A stretch of DNA of 64,000 nucleotides from CBCOTE01 sp965112965. Lineage in GTDB: Bacteria; Desulfobacterota; Desulfovibrionia; Desulfovibrionales; Desulfovibrionaceae. The notes under the pieces are model-generated. The model worked only from the letters and a program-made list of their open reading frames with translations, searched no databases and was not told the origin of the DNA. Positions 32,641 to 41,654 of the stretch are shown here, in pieces. Both the position numbers and the translations under genes were made by a program. Location of the stretch: assembly GCA_965112965.1 (NCBI GenBank), contig CBCOTE010000001.1:1-64000 (forward strand), in the 5' to 3' direction. Position 1 is the stretch's first letter. The number at the start of each line of letters is the position of its first letter.

Positions 32641-34701
32641 GGTAGAGTAAATGAAAAACTAATAAATACAGCGACCAGTGCGGCTAATAAATTTAATATA
32701 GCTTCTATCTTTTTTTGCACAGTATATCAGCCTTAAAGAGCTTGGTCAGATAGCTATTGACTCTTCTCTGATAGCCTGAAAAAGATTTGTTCGGCCGACA
32801 TTATGAAAAAGTAAATGTGTTAAAAACGATCGCCTACGCGGACCATATATAAAAAAGTTGATCATCTTAAATCAAGACATATTCTGGTTACAGAAAAATA
32901 TAATTAACTAACTTGGTGTTAGTTATTTCAGACCTCACATGCCCTCAACTTTCAGGATATACTTGTGGCCCATCCACTAAACCATTACGGCCGAGATAAT
33001 AAGGTGTATGCTCTTAAAAAAATAATCAGCCAGTAAAAAAATAAATTATAGAATATATATTTATGAATATCCTGGTATTATCGGCATTTTTTTAGCAACG
33101 TCAGAACTATTTTTTAGTATAACGTCCAAGAAGAGCGCACGGCCAGACAACTACCAGTGTTTTTTTCTCATGGCTAATGCTGCCCTAGTTCTATAGTATA
33201 AAATACGACTCCACTCGTTATCATCCCGCAGTCCTTCATAAAATCGTCAACAAATCTGCTCCAGATGCTCTCCAGCCGTCGTTATAAATACTATTGTGGC
33301 AGACCATAATCATGATATAAATATAACGTGGCCACCTTCACATCATTGTGGTCCCAATCAGCTTAGGTCATTAATAAAGCTGTTGTAGGCTGATAAACAG
33401 AACTGCTAATGCCCATAACCAGCAAAAAATCACGTGTCGCCCGTAAATCAGCACAGCAAAAAAATATCAGACTATTTCTCCAAATCCTGTGACCATACTA
33501 TACTTACACGGACTTTTGTCCAAGAGCTGGCCACAAAGTATAACGCTTCCCACGTGAATGGCATCTACCAGAGTCATCAACTTTTCTAAATTAGCCTTGA
33601 GTAACACTAACTACGAATTCAAATTTGAGCACTAACCATTTAGTCAAGATCCTGACCACTAGTCACATAGAGATTTCCTCCTAAAACTAAGGCTTCTGCA
33701 TAGATATAGGCTGGAACTCCGACCAAATCAAAAACAACCAATACCAACCTGAGGTAACCAGAGACTAAAAAGGTTCGCCTATAAATCAGATCCATTCCTG
33801 GCCATCTAGCACCACCAAGAAGTACATATCAGCCGCCCCATGCAGCAATTGCTTCTTCGATCACTTCCGGCAAATGATGGCAAGACTCAATCCCAATGTC
33901 ACGCCAACGTCACGACCACTGGCATAACTCTCGGCCCAGACTAGCTAACGTATTCAGTATGGTGAGGACTTATGCCCAAAAAAATCATTAAGATCAAATA
34001 TTTACTCTCTCAAACAAAAATATTCCTCAAGTAAAAAAATATAATTCTGTGGTATAATCAATACTATTTGGCCATTGCTATAACTCTACATAACCACCCA
34101 AAACGAAACGGAAAAAGAATAGTTAGTCAAACATGTGGAGAGGTATGTCAGTTCTACGGATAGCACAAAAACTTCTAAGTCTACTCTCAACTAAAGCCCA
34201 TCTATATTCCGGGCAGCCAATAAGAACTCATGGCCCTATATATGTCTATTTGGATAAACTGCAATACTATCGTACATGAAAAATATAACTTAGTAAACTG
34301 AAAAAAACACTTCGGTCAACCTCTCAAATAGACTATATACTCCTGTTACGAAGAAATATTAGGCTAAATTTACCAGACTCTATAGGAATGCCCAGAATCT
34401 ATCGCCCTCTAAAGCTACTTAAATATTGCTATGCATAAACTTGGCTATTCTAACACCGCTAAAAAAAATATACTCTGGGTCACAGAGACAACTACAACGA
34501 CAGGAACCTCTACTTTAATACGAGCTGACTCTACATAGATTGGTCTAGTAAAATATTTCTAGCGTGACTATAAAGCCATCAAACTCAACCAATAACCTAG
34601 TTGAAATATGCAAAGTGCTTATATTTGACTAAAAAAAATAATAATACGTTCTCAACGCGACCATGGGGGGCAATCTTCATGAATATTAATTCACTTAGAG
34701 T
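32641..34701. other. Eroded DNA with possible minus-strand remnants
   Basis: No intact gene is visible. On the minus strand around 33640-33960 several short frames read like protein (for example DIGIESCHHLPEVIEEAIAA at about 33829-33910 and VFDLVGVPAYIYAEALVLGG), in shifting frames. I take them as the remains of one minus-strand gene, family unknown. The rest is AT-rich with A-runs. Confidence 0.45.
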
Positions 34702-34756
34702 TGCAAATATCTAAATATGATTTACTATAATTATAAATTATATTTAGATATTTGCA
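34702..34756. repeat. Perfect 17-bp inverted repeat
   Basis: TGCAAATATCTAAATAT (34702-34718) is exactly complementary to 34740-34756. With one G-T pair, about five more A-T pairs can extend the stem inward to a loop of about ten bases. It is very AT-rich. No gene abuts it; a plus-strand remnant begins some 150 bp downstream. Confidence 0.9.
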
Positions 34757-34907
34757 TTACATTAAGTAATATTTTTTTGTAGACAAATATAGGAACGATG
34801 AACGTAGAATAGCGCGAAATAGGCATGGATCAGATCGATGTTGATGTTCGTTACATTTTTTCTGCGCTGAGTGACCGGTCAATTCGTTATTTTACCAATT
34901 TTAATAA

Positions 34908-35308
34908 AATCATAAGGCCCAGATACTAGAGGCTTACAAAAAAGTAATAGGTCTTCACGGTGCACCTGGCCTTGGCTATCATCATGCAGAGACATGTCGA
35001 TCCAAAGCTAGTATAGTTGCTGGTTGGCCGAAGGTCCAAGGAGTATTGCTGGATATTTTAGCCACGGATCTCGCCTGTGACAAGCTACCGGACGGACTGC
35101 CAGTGTCCGACAGGAAAATTTTTCTAGACTAAAATGGCTACGGCTATAATCTTCTAAAAGCTTAACCGATATCAGGCAACAGCATATATCCCAGGTGGAC
35201 ATCGACGAGGCGGCCATACTTCACCAGACCGTAACGCTAAAGACTTATTTTAACGAGCCCGCCTGCACCTCGAGCGGCTGGATGCACGACGCCCTGGCTC
35301 AGATATGA
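34908..35308 (+). pseudogene. Unidentified gene remnant in two frames
   Basis: Two successive plus-strand frames read like parts of one protein. At 34908-35132 there is ILEAYKKVIGLHGAPGLGYH, then VAGWPKVQGVLLDILATDLA and CDKLPDGLPVSDRKIFLD. At about 35159-35308 there is ISQVDIDEAAILHQTVTLKT, then FNEPACTSSGWMHDALAQI. The frames differ and stops separate them, so I infer a frameshifted former gene. I do not recognise the family. No start or ribosome-binding site is visible. Confidence 0.45.
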
Positions 35309-36232
35309 TATATTGCAAAACAGCCGACTTTTCATCGTAACAGTCGGAGCGTAGTAAGCGACCTTAGAACGAGCCAATTTCCATATTATACGACTATATG
35401 GCCGGTCTGGGCAATAATAAAATAAGCTATACCCTACTTCACTAATACCAACCTAGCTAATATGGACTTCTAGTAATCCCCCTGATAATAAGCTCCAGTA
35501 TTTTTTTCTATATAAATGAACTATATCCGATGATCTAGTCCAATATTTTTTGGACGCTATAGCGTCCAAACCAAAAAATATATGTTAGAATACTACCGCC
35601 TATAGAACACAATGCCTACAAGAGATTATAATTTTCTGAATACAGCGATTGATCATTTTTCTAATCTATAAGTGGCCCAATAGACGAATATGGCCTTCGT
35701 ATATCCTGAGGGCAATAGAGACGTCTATATCGACGCTCTCAGCCGGACCTAGCCGCATAAGGTCTCTATGCCTGATAACAAAAATGCTATGGACATGCCA
35801 TGAATTAACCGCACGGTATGCCTACAGTCCGGGGATACGCAGATGCTCAAGGCGTATAGTGAATAAAAAATAGCAGAGATAATCAAACAATTCTTGCTCC
35901 AGACACATAACGCTAGAGACCTTCACTGCATAGCTGCGACTACCTGCCATAATCCTGCTGGCAGCAAACGCGAACGGTATACTGAATATAAAAAAATTAA
36001 AGCAGTCTCTGTCAGCGTCCAGGTCTGGCCTGACTATTCTCGTCTAAAATAAATTAACTCTGACTGCCGACTCCTCTGGGTTCTCTGAGTTACAGTTACA
36101 TACAGTCACGACCATTACCAACCGTCTGTTCAACCCGCACCGTACCGCATAGTTCGATATCTTCCTTATCTGAAAACACAAAAAATACGGCTAGAATAAC
36201 GCTGAACAGTCAAAAAAACCGAAGCGAAACAG
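35309..36232. other. Spacer with a palindrome, no gene
   Basis: No gene is supported. It holds the palindrome at 35543-35581. The plus frame at 35649-35873 has no recognisable motif. I see no terminator for der, which ends at 36233. Confidence 0.5.
35543..35581. repeat. Nested palindrome
   Basis: Positions 35549-35570 form a perfect 22-bp palindrome with half-site TTTGGACGCTA. The outer 11-mers, ATATTTTTTGG (35543-35553) and CCAAAAAATAT (35571-35581), are also perfectly complementary, so two alternative foldings exist. On the plus strand the 3' half is A-rich, so a minus-strand transcript would end in U-rich sequence. Confidence 0.85.
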
Positions 36233-37801
36233 CTACTTACTTATAAAACGACTTTCACGTTTGCGCATAAACACGCGTATGGGGGCGTAAGGCAGAGCTA
36301 AATTACGACGGAGCTGCTTTTCAAGATATTTAAGATAAGCATCCTTAACCAGCGTGGGATCATTGACAAAAAAAATAAAGGTGGGCGGCCTAATATCTAT
36401 CTGGGTTAAGTAGTAAAATTTTGCGCGCATCCGCTTGACCACTGGCGCTTGATAACGCGCCAACACTTCTTGCATAATGCGGTTAAGCCGACCCGTACCT
36501 ACTCGAGTTCCGGACTGTGTCCAAACAATCTCAGCCAGGGACAATAATCCCTTAAAACCAATACGGTCCAAAGCTGAAACAAAAAGTACTGGAGCATATG
36601 ACACCAGTTTCAGAAGTTCAACCAACTCCTTACGACACTTATTCCGTTCACCCGACGGCACTAGATCCATCTTATTCACCAATACTAAAAAAGGCAATCT
36701 TTCTTTGTCCACGAAGTCAAGAAGTTTCTTATCTTGCGTTGTCACGCCCTCTGATACGTCGAGTACCAGAAAAATCACATCGGCCCGCTTGCTGCTGGCC
36801 AAAGATGAAGATACGCTCAACGACTCCAAGGTATCCTCGATACGCGCCTTACGGCGCACGCCGGCTGTGTCCACCAAGATACAACGCCGTACGCTATTAT
36901 CACGCACTGCGCCTGTGTATGTCACGTCTACGCTATCAATAGTGGTGCCCGGTAGATCGCTGACGATCATGCGTTCTTGACCCACCAGGGCATTGACCAG
37001 GGAAGATTTGCCCACATTGGGCCGGCCAAGAAACGCCAAACGCAGACCCCGGGCCGGAGCTAAGACACCGGACTGGCCAACTAGAATATCCTCCTTAGTC
37101 TCGGACAGTACTAAAGCCTCTAAGGCTTCCGGCATCTCCCGACCTATCACGTCTGTATCCTCGGGAGATGTCATGTCCACGGCCTTGACTCCCGAAGTTA
37201 CTAATTTTTTTTGGGCTACAGGCTCTGATAGAAGCGCAGCCATGCACTCCACCAGCTCGCGGAGATTATGCCTGTGGGCAGCTGAAACCGGCAAAAGTTT
37301 AAAACCCAGACTATAAAAATCAACAGTAGCCCATTCCTTTTCCATATTGTCCATCTTGTTCACCACCACCAGAGTCGGCTTACCTGCCTGACGCAGGAAG
37401 ACAGCTAGGTTCTCATCTAAAGGCATAAGACCCATACGGCCGTCCACCACCAACGCTACAGCGCTACTTTCAGCCACAGCCAGCTTAGCCTGAGCCAAAA
37501 TTTCGTGCTCAAAACCACGCTGCTGTTCAAGTACGATAGCCAAACGCCCCGTAACATCAATACCGATACCACCAGTATCAATGAGCCTAAAACGGAGTGC
37601 TTCACGGCGTACTTCGCCGTATATACGATCGCGGGTTACCCCGGGCCGACCGTGAGTAATAGCCCGGTGCGAAAATGTCAGACAATTAAAAAGCGTGGAT
37701 TTGCCCACGTTGGGCCGGCCCAATAAGGCTATAGTCGGAGGAAAAATAATCCTTTCACGAACGAGGGGCAAGTTTAAAAACGATTTGGCGGAGGATGGCA
37801 T
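36233..37801 (-). CDS. der: Ribosome-assembly GTPase Der (EngA)
   Basis: Essential GTPase with two tandem G domains and a KH-like C-terminal domain; it matures the 50S subunit. The first G1 loop is LLGRPNVGKSTLFN (about residues 25-38), with DTGGIG and VVNKMDN. The second G1 is FLGRPNVGKSSLVN, with DLPGTT, DTAGVRRK and LVNKMDLV. The KH end contains FVNDPTLVKDAYLKYLEKQL. The linker between the G domains is long and acidic, roughly 60 residues instead of the usual 20-30. I start at the ATG giving MPSSAKSF; GAGGAG lies 12 bases upstream, which is longer than ideal. The frame is open a further 39 codons upstream, but nothing there looks like the family. Product about 522 residues. Confidence 0.95.
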   Translation of the reverse strand: MPSSAKSFLNLPLVRERIIFPPTIALLGRPNVGKSTLFNCLTFSHRAITHGRPGVTRDRIYGEVRREALRFRLIDTGGIGIDVTGRLAIVLEQQRGFEHEILAQAKLAVAESSAVALVVDGRMGLMPLDENLAVFLRQAGKPTLVVVNKMDNMEKEWATVDFYSLGFKLLPVSAAHRHNLRELVECMAALLSEPVAQKKLVTSGVKAVDMTSPEDTDVIGREMPEALEALVLSETKEDILVGQSGVLAPARGLRLAFLGRPNVGKSSLVNALVGQERMIVSDLPGTTIDSVDVTYTGAVRDNSVRRCILVDTAGVRRKARIEDTLESLSVSSSLASSKRADVIFLVLDVSEGVTTQDKKLLDFVDKERLPFLVLVNKMDLVPSGERNKCRKELVELLKLVSYAPVLFVSALDRIGFKGLLSLAEIVWTQSGTRVGTGRLNRIMQEVLARYQAPVVKRMRAKFYYLTQIDIRPPTFIFFVNDPTLVKDAYLKYLEKQLRRNLALPYAPIRVFMRKRESRFISK

Positions 37802-39053
37802 AGCGACGATAAACTCCTCAAGCGATGCTAAGAGTAGTGCGAATAGCGTCGACACAAGACAATCGTAACACAATATTCTCTTTGATGACGACGTTAATAC
37901 TGACAGTAGTAGTGACATTGAAGATGGAATTATGCATGAACACGTCGGTCTGGTATTTTTTTATAGATCCTGTACAAATAACCTCAGTGGGAATTCGTTA
38001 CTTAACGGGGATGCTAATATCCGTGGCATACTCCGATCAATAGTAAAAGAGGCACGACCACTCAAAAAACATATCTAGCTCACAGACCAAAATAACTACC
38101 ATAAGTATTGCTCGTATTGACGATATCCCAAGTAGCTGTAATCCAGGTTACCTCACCACAACTTACTGTATTATATAACTTTTTATTAGCATAGTACAAA
38201 CATTGCTGCATACTACTGTATAATATAGATGCTATCGGTGACTAATCTATAAACCAAGGTCCGGACTCCATGAAAAAAAAATCATCTTTCATTAGCGACA
38301 ACAAAATATGCATGCCTTATTCAACAGCTCGGTAGATGACGTCTACGGCTATGTCATATCTAACAGTAACTAAAACGCCATCGTTACAGTTGGTTATGAC
38401 CGTATTATCATTATTAAAAGGTATACTGCCATGATGGCCGATCACATCATAAATAATGATGTCTTAAATATACATTGACCTAGGCTTTGTCCGACTAATG
38501 GCTGAAGAGAACGAGCAGGCTAGCTCTCGGGTATAACTTCCCCACAACGCACATGCTACAATTTCAAACGCAGTTTTACCGCGTTGTGTGGGTATTATCA
38601 CAGGCAATATAGACGCGGGCTAGCTTATCGCGCTATCCATCGGCGCCAACAGGCTCACGTGGTAGATTCCTTTAAGAATTTAAAATTGTTAAAATAATAA
38701 CTATAGCTCGTCCAGTATACCCACACACTGCCATTCTACAGAATGCAAATACCTCATCCATACCCGCATATTAGAATCAACTTTTACGCCGGGGCAGGCA
38801 ATATTAATCGAAAAAGACCGAGACTTACCGTAATATCACATTGAATATGATGTTCTATAAAAAAACTTTGAAAGTTATGCTCTCTATGCCACTCCTACTT
38901 TCTAGCCGCTCTTACGCCTAGTCACAGTCCTCGCTTCTTTATCTGTGACCAAGAAACCCAGCGTATTTCACTAGACAATAGATGTAGAAGACGCGTAACC
39001 ACTATCATCCTCCCCATCCTCCTCATCCTCCTCATCTTCGCCACTACTGTATG
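37802..39053. other. Gene-free spacer between der and the carbamoyltransferase
   Basis: No gene is supported in about 1.25 kb. A GAG/GAT simple repeat (minus strand, about 39004-39041) follows the carbamoyltransferase stop; in another frame it would encode an acidic run, but no start is associated with it. I saw no terminator. Confidence 0.5.
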
Positions 39054-40919
39054 CTAGTCCATGACATACTGACTACGCCAATTATCGGTTTCACGCCAGG
39101 TAGTCTGGGCGTGTTTATCAAAGAGGTAGTTGCCTAGGACAAGAAAATCCATTTCTGTGCGCATGAAACAGCGGTAAGCGTCATCAGGGGTGCAGACTAT
39201 GGGTTCGCCACGCACATTGAAACTGGTGTTGACGACCATACCGCAGCCAGTGAGCTCTTGAAAAACGGAAATGAGTTGATGGTAGCGTGGGTTGATATGC
39301 TTATGCACAGTCTGGATACGGGCCGAATAATCTACATGGGTGATAGCCGGGACGTCGGAGCGCTGATGGTAAAGACGATCTAATATTTTTAAATGGTTAT
39401 AGTCTATGAGCAAGGATTTACAATGGTGTGAGCGCACTGGAGCCACGATAAGCATATAGGGTGAAGATACGCCGTCCAGCTCAAAGTATTCATCGGCGAT
39501 CTCGGCAAGTACTGAGGGGGCAAAAGGCCGAAAACCTTCCCTGTATTTAATTTTGAGATTAAGTTTCTTCTGCATCTCGGGATCGCGGGGATCGCCGAGT
39601 ATTGAACGATTACCCAGAGCGCGTGGACCCCATTCCATGCGTCCTTGAAACCAGCCTACAACAGCACCGCGAGAAAGATGTCCGGAAACGGTTCGACATA
39701 AAGCACCGAAGTCATTAAAATACTCGTAAGGAGCTTTATAACGACAGGCAATACGCTGAATAGAGGCATCACCATATACCGGACCGAGATATGAGCCCTG
39801 CATGTCGTCGCCCAGAACAGAAGGAGTACGGTCCTTACCCAACCAGATATGCCAGACAGCCAAGGCAGCTCCTAATGCGCCGCCGGCATCACCTGCAGCG
39901 GGCTGAACCCACAGGTCCTTAAAGATGCCACGCCTGATAAGTTTGCCATTGGCCACGCAATTTAGGGCCACACCGCCGGCCATAACAAGATTTTCCTCAC
40001 CAGTGAGGACGCGAGTGGCGTCAGCGAGCTTAAAAACGATCTCTTCAGTAACCTGTTGGATGGCCAGAGCCATATCCATGTAAACCTGAGATATATCGCT
40101 TTCATCCAGTCGGCGAGGCACTCCAAAGAGCTTCTCAAAACGATCATCGCGACACATAGTCAAACCAGTAGCGAAGTCGAAGTAATCCATATTGAGAAGC
40201 ATAGAACAGTCTTCGCGTAAATCAATGAGCTCATCAAGGATAAGCTGACGCCATTTTTTCGTCCGCTCGGCGTCAGGATCACCGTACGGAGCGAGGCCCA
40301 TAAGCTTATATTCGCCAGCGTTGACTTTGAATCCGATATAGTAAGTGAAAGCCGAGTAGAGCAGACCGAGAGAGTGGGGGAAATCGAGCTGACGTAGGAC
40401 CTCGATATCCTTGTTCGAACCACGGGCGATGGTGGTAGTAGCCCATTCGCCCACGCCATCGATGGTGAGGATAGCAGCTTTATTAAAAGGTGAGGGATAA
40501 AAAGCACTAGCCGCGTGGGAAATATGGTGTTCAGGGTAAAGGATTTTCGGGTTGCCAGGCCCAATTTTAGCCAACTCCTCGTAAAGCATACGGCGCATGA
40601 ATAGTTTTTCCTTGATCCAGACCGGCATAGCTGAAAGAAAGCTTCTAAGACCACGGGGCGCAAAGGCGTCATAGGTTTCAAGAAGCCGCTCGAACTTAAG
40701 ATAGGGCTTATCGTAGAAAGCTACGGCTGTAAGATCACTAGGAATTAGACCAGCTACATCCATGACGAAGGCCGCGGCATGGGTCGGGAATGAAGCGTCA
40801 TGCTTCTTACGGGTGAAACGTTCTTCGTGTGCAGCGGCGACGATCTTTCCGTCCACAAGCAACGCAGCAGCGCTATCGTGATAGAAAGCGGATAGGCCCA
40901 GAATAGCTTCAACCATCAT
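39054..40919 (-). CDS. NodU/CmcH-family carbamoyltransferase
   Basis: Transfers the carbamoyl group of carbamoyl phosphate, through carbamoyl-AMP, to a hydroxyl of a small molecule or sugar; the acceptor is unknown here. The N-terminal Kae1-like domain shows GLSAFYHDSAAALLVDGKIV, HEERFTRKKHD, ILTIDGVGEWATTTIARG, YKLMGLAPYGDP and MAGGVALNCVANGK. The C-terminal domain has GWFQGRMEWGPRALGNRSIL, REGFRPFAPSVL and VNTSFNVRGEPIVCTPDDA. Length 621 is normal. GGGGAG sits directly before two adjacent ATGs (40919 and 40916), so the exact start is uncertain. It is the last gene of a three-gene operon; the DUF5989 stop is 6 bp upstream. In other bacteria this gene trio is common. Confidence 0.93.
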   Translation of the reverse strand: MMVEAILGLSAFYHDSAAALLVDGKIVAAAHEERFTRKKHDASFPTHAAAFVMDVAGLIPSDLTAVAFYDKPYLKFERLLETYDAFAPRGLRSFLSAMPVWIKEKLFMRRMLYEELAKIGPGNPKILYPEHHISHAASAFYPSPFNKAAILTIDGVGEWATTTIARGSNKDIEVLRQLDFPHSLGLLYSAFTYYIGFKVNAGEYKLMGLAPYGDPDAERTKKWRQLILDELIDLREDCSMLLNMDYFDFATGLTMCRDDRFEKLFGVPRRLDESDISQVYMDMALAIQQVTEEIVFKLADATRVLTGEENLVMAGGVALNCVANGKLIRRGIFKDLWVQPAAGDAGGALGAALAVWHIWLGKDRTPSVLGDDMQGSYLGPVYGDASIQRIACRYKAPYEYFNDFGALCRTVSGHLSRGAVVGWFQGRMEWGPRALGNRSILGDPRDPEMQKKLNLKIKYREGFRPFAPSVLAEIADEYFELDGVSSPYMLIVAPVRSHHCKSLLIDYNHLKILDRLYHQRSDVPAITHVDYSARIQTVHKHINPRYHQLISVFQELTGCGMVVNTSFNVRGEPIVCTPDDAYRCFMRTEMDFLVLGNYLFDKHAQTTWRETDNWRSQYVMD

Positions 40920-40925
40920 CTCCCC

Positions 40926-41075
40926 TTAGAAGATAGTGTAGATAAACGGCGCTACAGCCGTGCCGCTAGTTAGTACTATTAACACGCCGAAGAACAACAA
41001 AGTCAAGATAATAGGCAAGAGCCAAAATTTCTTGCGCACCTTCAAAAAGTTCCATAGATCCTTCAAAAAATACAT
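40926..41075 (-). CDS. DUF5989-family small membrane protein
   Basis: A 49-residue gene, easily missed because of its size. The product reads MYFLKDLWNFLKVRKKFWLL, then a hydrophobic segment of about 20 residues (positions 19-37), then LTSGTAVAPFIYTIF. This matches DUF5989: a short amphipathic lead, an R-K-K-F-W-L-L-P-I-I motif, one transmembrane helix and the AVAPFIYT tail. GGAGG lies five bases before the ATG. It is sandwiched between the SxtJ-like gene (61 bp away) and the carbamoyltransferase (6 bp away), the order seen in other bacteria. Function unknown; a membrane anchor or partner of the carbamoyltransferase is inference. Confidence 0.9.
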   Translation of the reverse strand: MYFLKDLWNFLKVRKKFWLLPIILTLLFFGVLIVLTSGTAVAPFIYTIF

Positions 41076-41135
41076 TAGTTCCTCCATATAAAAGATAAGA
41101 ATATTATAGTATATCCTTGATAAAACATGCTAAAA

Positions 41136-41525
41136 CTAAAACATCTGCTCCAAATCTTGAGGGCCAAGCACGCCAGAACGTTTGCGGAAGACTGAACTTG
41201 AACTCTTACGAAAAACACGCAGCCGTAAAGTATCCTTGCCCGCCATACGCCTTATAAGGCCGATAGGGGTGACTACTAAAAAAAAGATAAAGGAAAGCAA
41301 TACTTTAGATATAATTGCGCCAAACAGCTTAGATAGCCAAAACCAGAGGAAGGCAAAAGGCTTAACAATAGTTGGTTTAATCATGACCAGGATAGTCAAG
41401 ATAATGATCCAAGGCAACAAGTCGTATTTCTTATCGATCTGGACCATAAGCAGGCCCATAAGGATGAAGGCTAAGGCTGCATCTGTACATTGATCTCTAG
41501 TCAGTTTTTTCAATCTATTCAACAT
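41136..41525 (-). CDS. SxtJ-family membrane protein
   Basis: A 129-residue membrane protein with about three hydrophobic segments: residues about 15-27 (ALAFILMGLLMVQ), 37-50 (LPWIIILTILVMIK) and 55-90 (FAFLWFWLSKLF, then VLLSFIFFLVVTPIGLIRRM). The basic C-terminal stretch (LRLRVFRKSSSSVFRKR) is probably cytoplasmic. Size, topology and the V-T-P-I-G-L-I-R-R motif, together with the DUF5989 and carbamoyltransferase neighbours, fit the SxtJ family, named from saxitoxin clusters but widespread elsewhere. A GAGGGTG element lies a few bases before the ATG. It is the first gene of the trio. Role unknown. Confidence 0.85.
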   Translation of the reverse strand: MLNRLKKLTRDQCTDAALAFILMGLLMVQIDKKYDLLPWIIILTILVMIKPTIVKPFAFLWFWLSKLFGAIISKVLLSFIFFLVVTPIGLIRRMAGKDTLRLRVFRKSSSSVFRKRSGVLGPQDLEQMF

Positions 41526-41654
41526 GCTTCACCCTCTTGTATTAAGTATTTATACACTATCATGACCTATCACCTATCCGGATGATACAAACCACATGGT
41601 CCAGTAGGGCTGCCATAATAATATAAGGGCCATAAAGACAAGATAACCACTAAG

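Noticed and set aside
36477..36980. Plus-strand 167-codon frame
   Set aside because: Shadow of der on the opposite strand.
39004..39041. Acidic GAG/GAT repeat after the carbamoyltransferase stop, as a possible gene or readthrough tail
   Set aside because: The family normally ends at the stop seen here; the acidic reading is in another frame and has no start.
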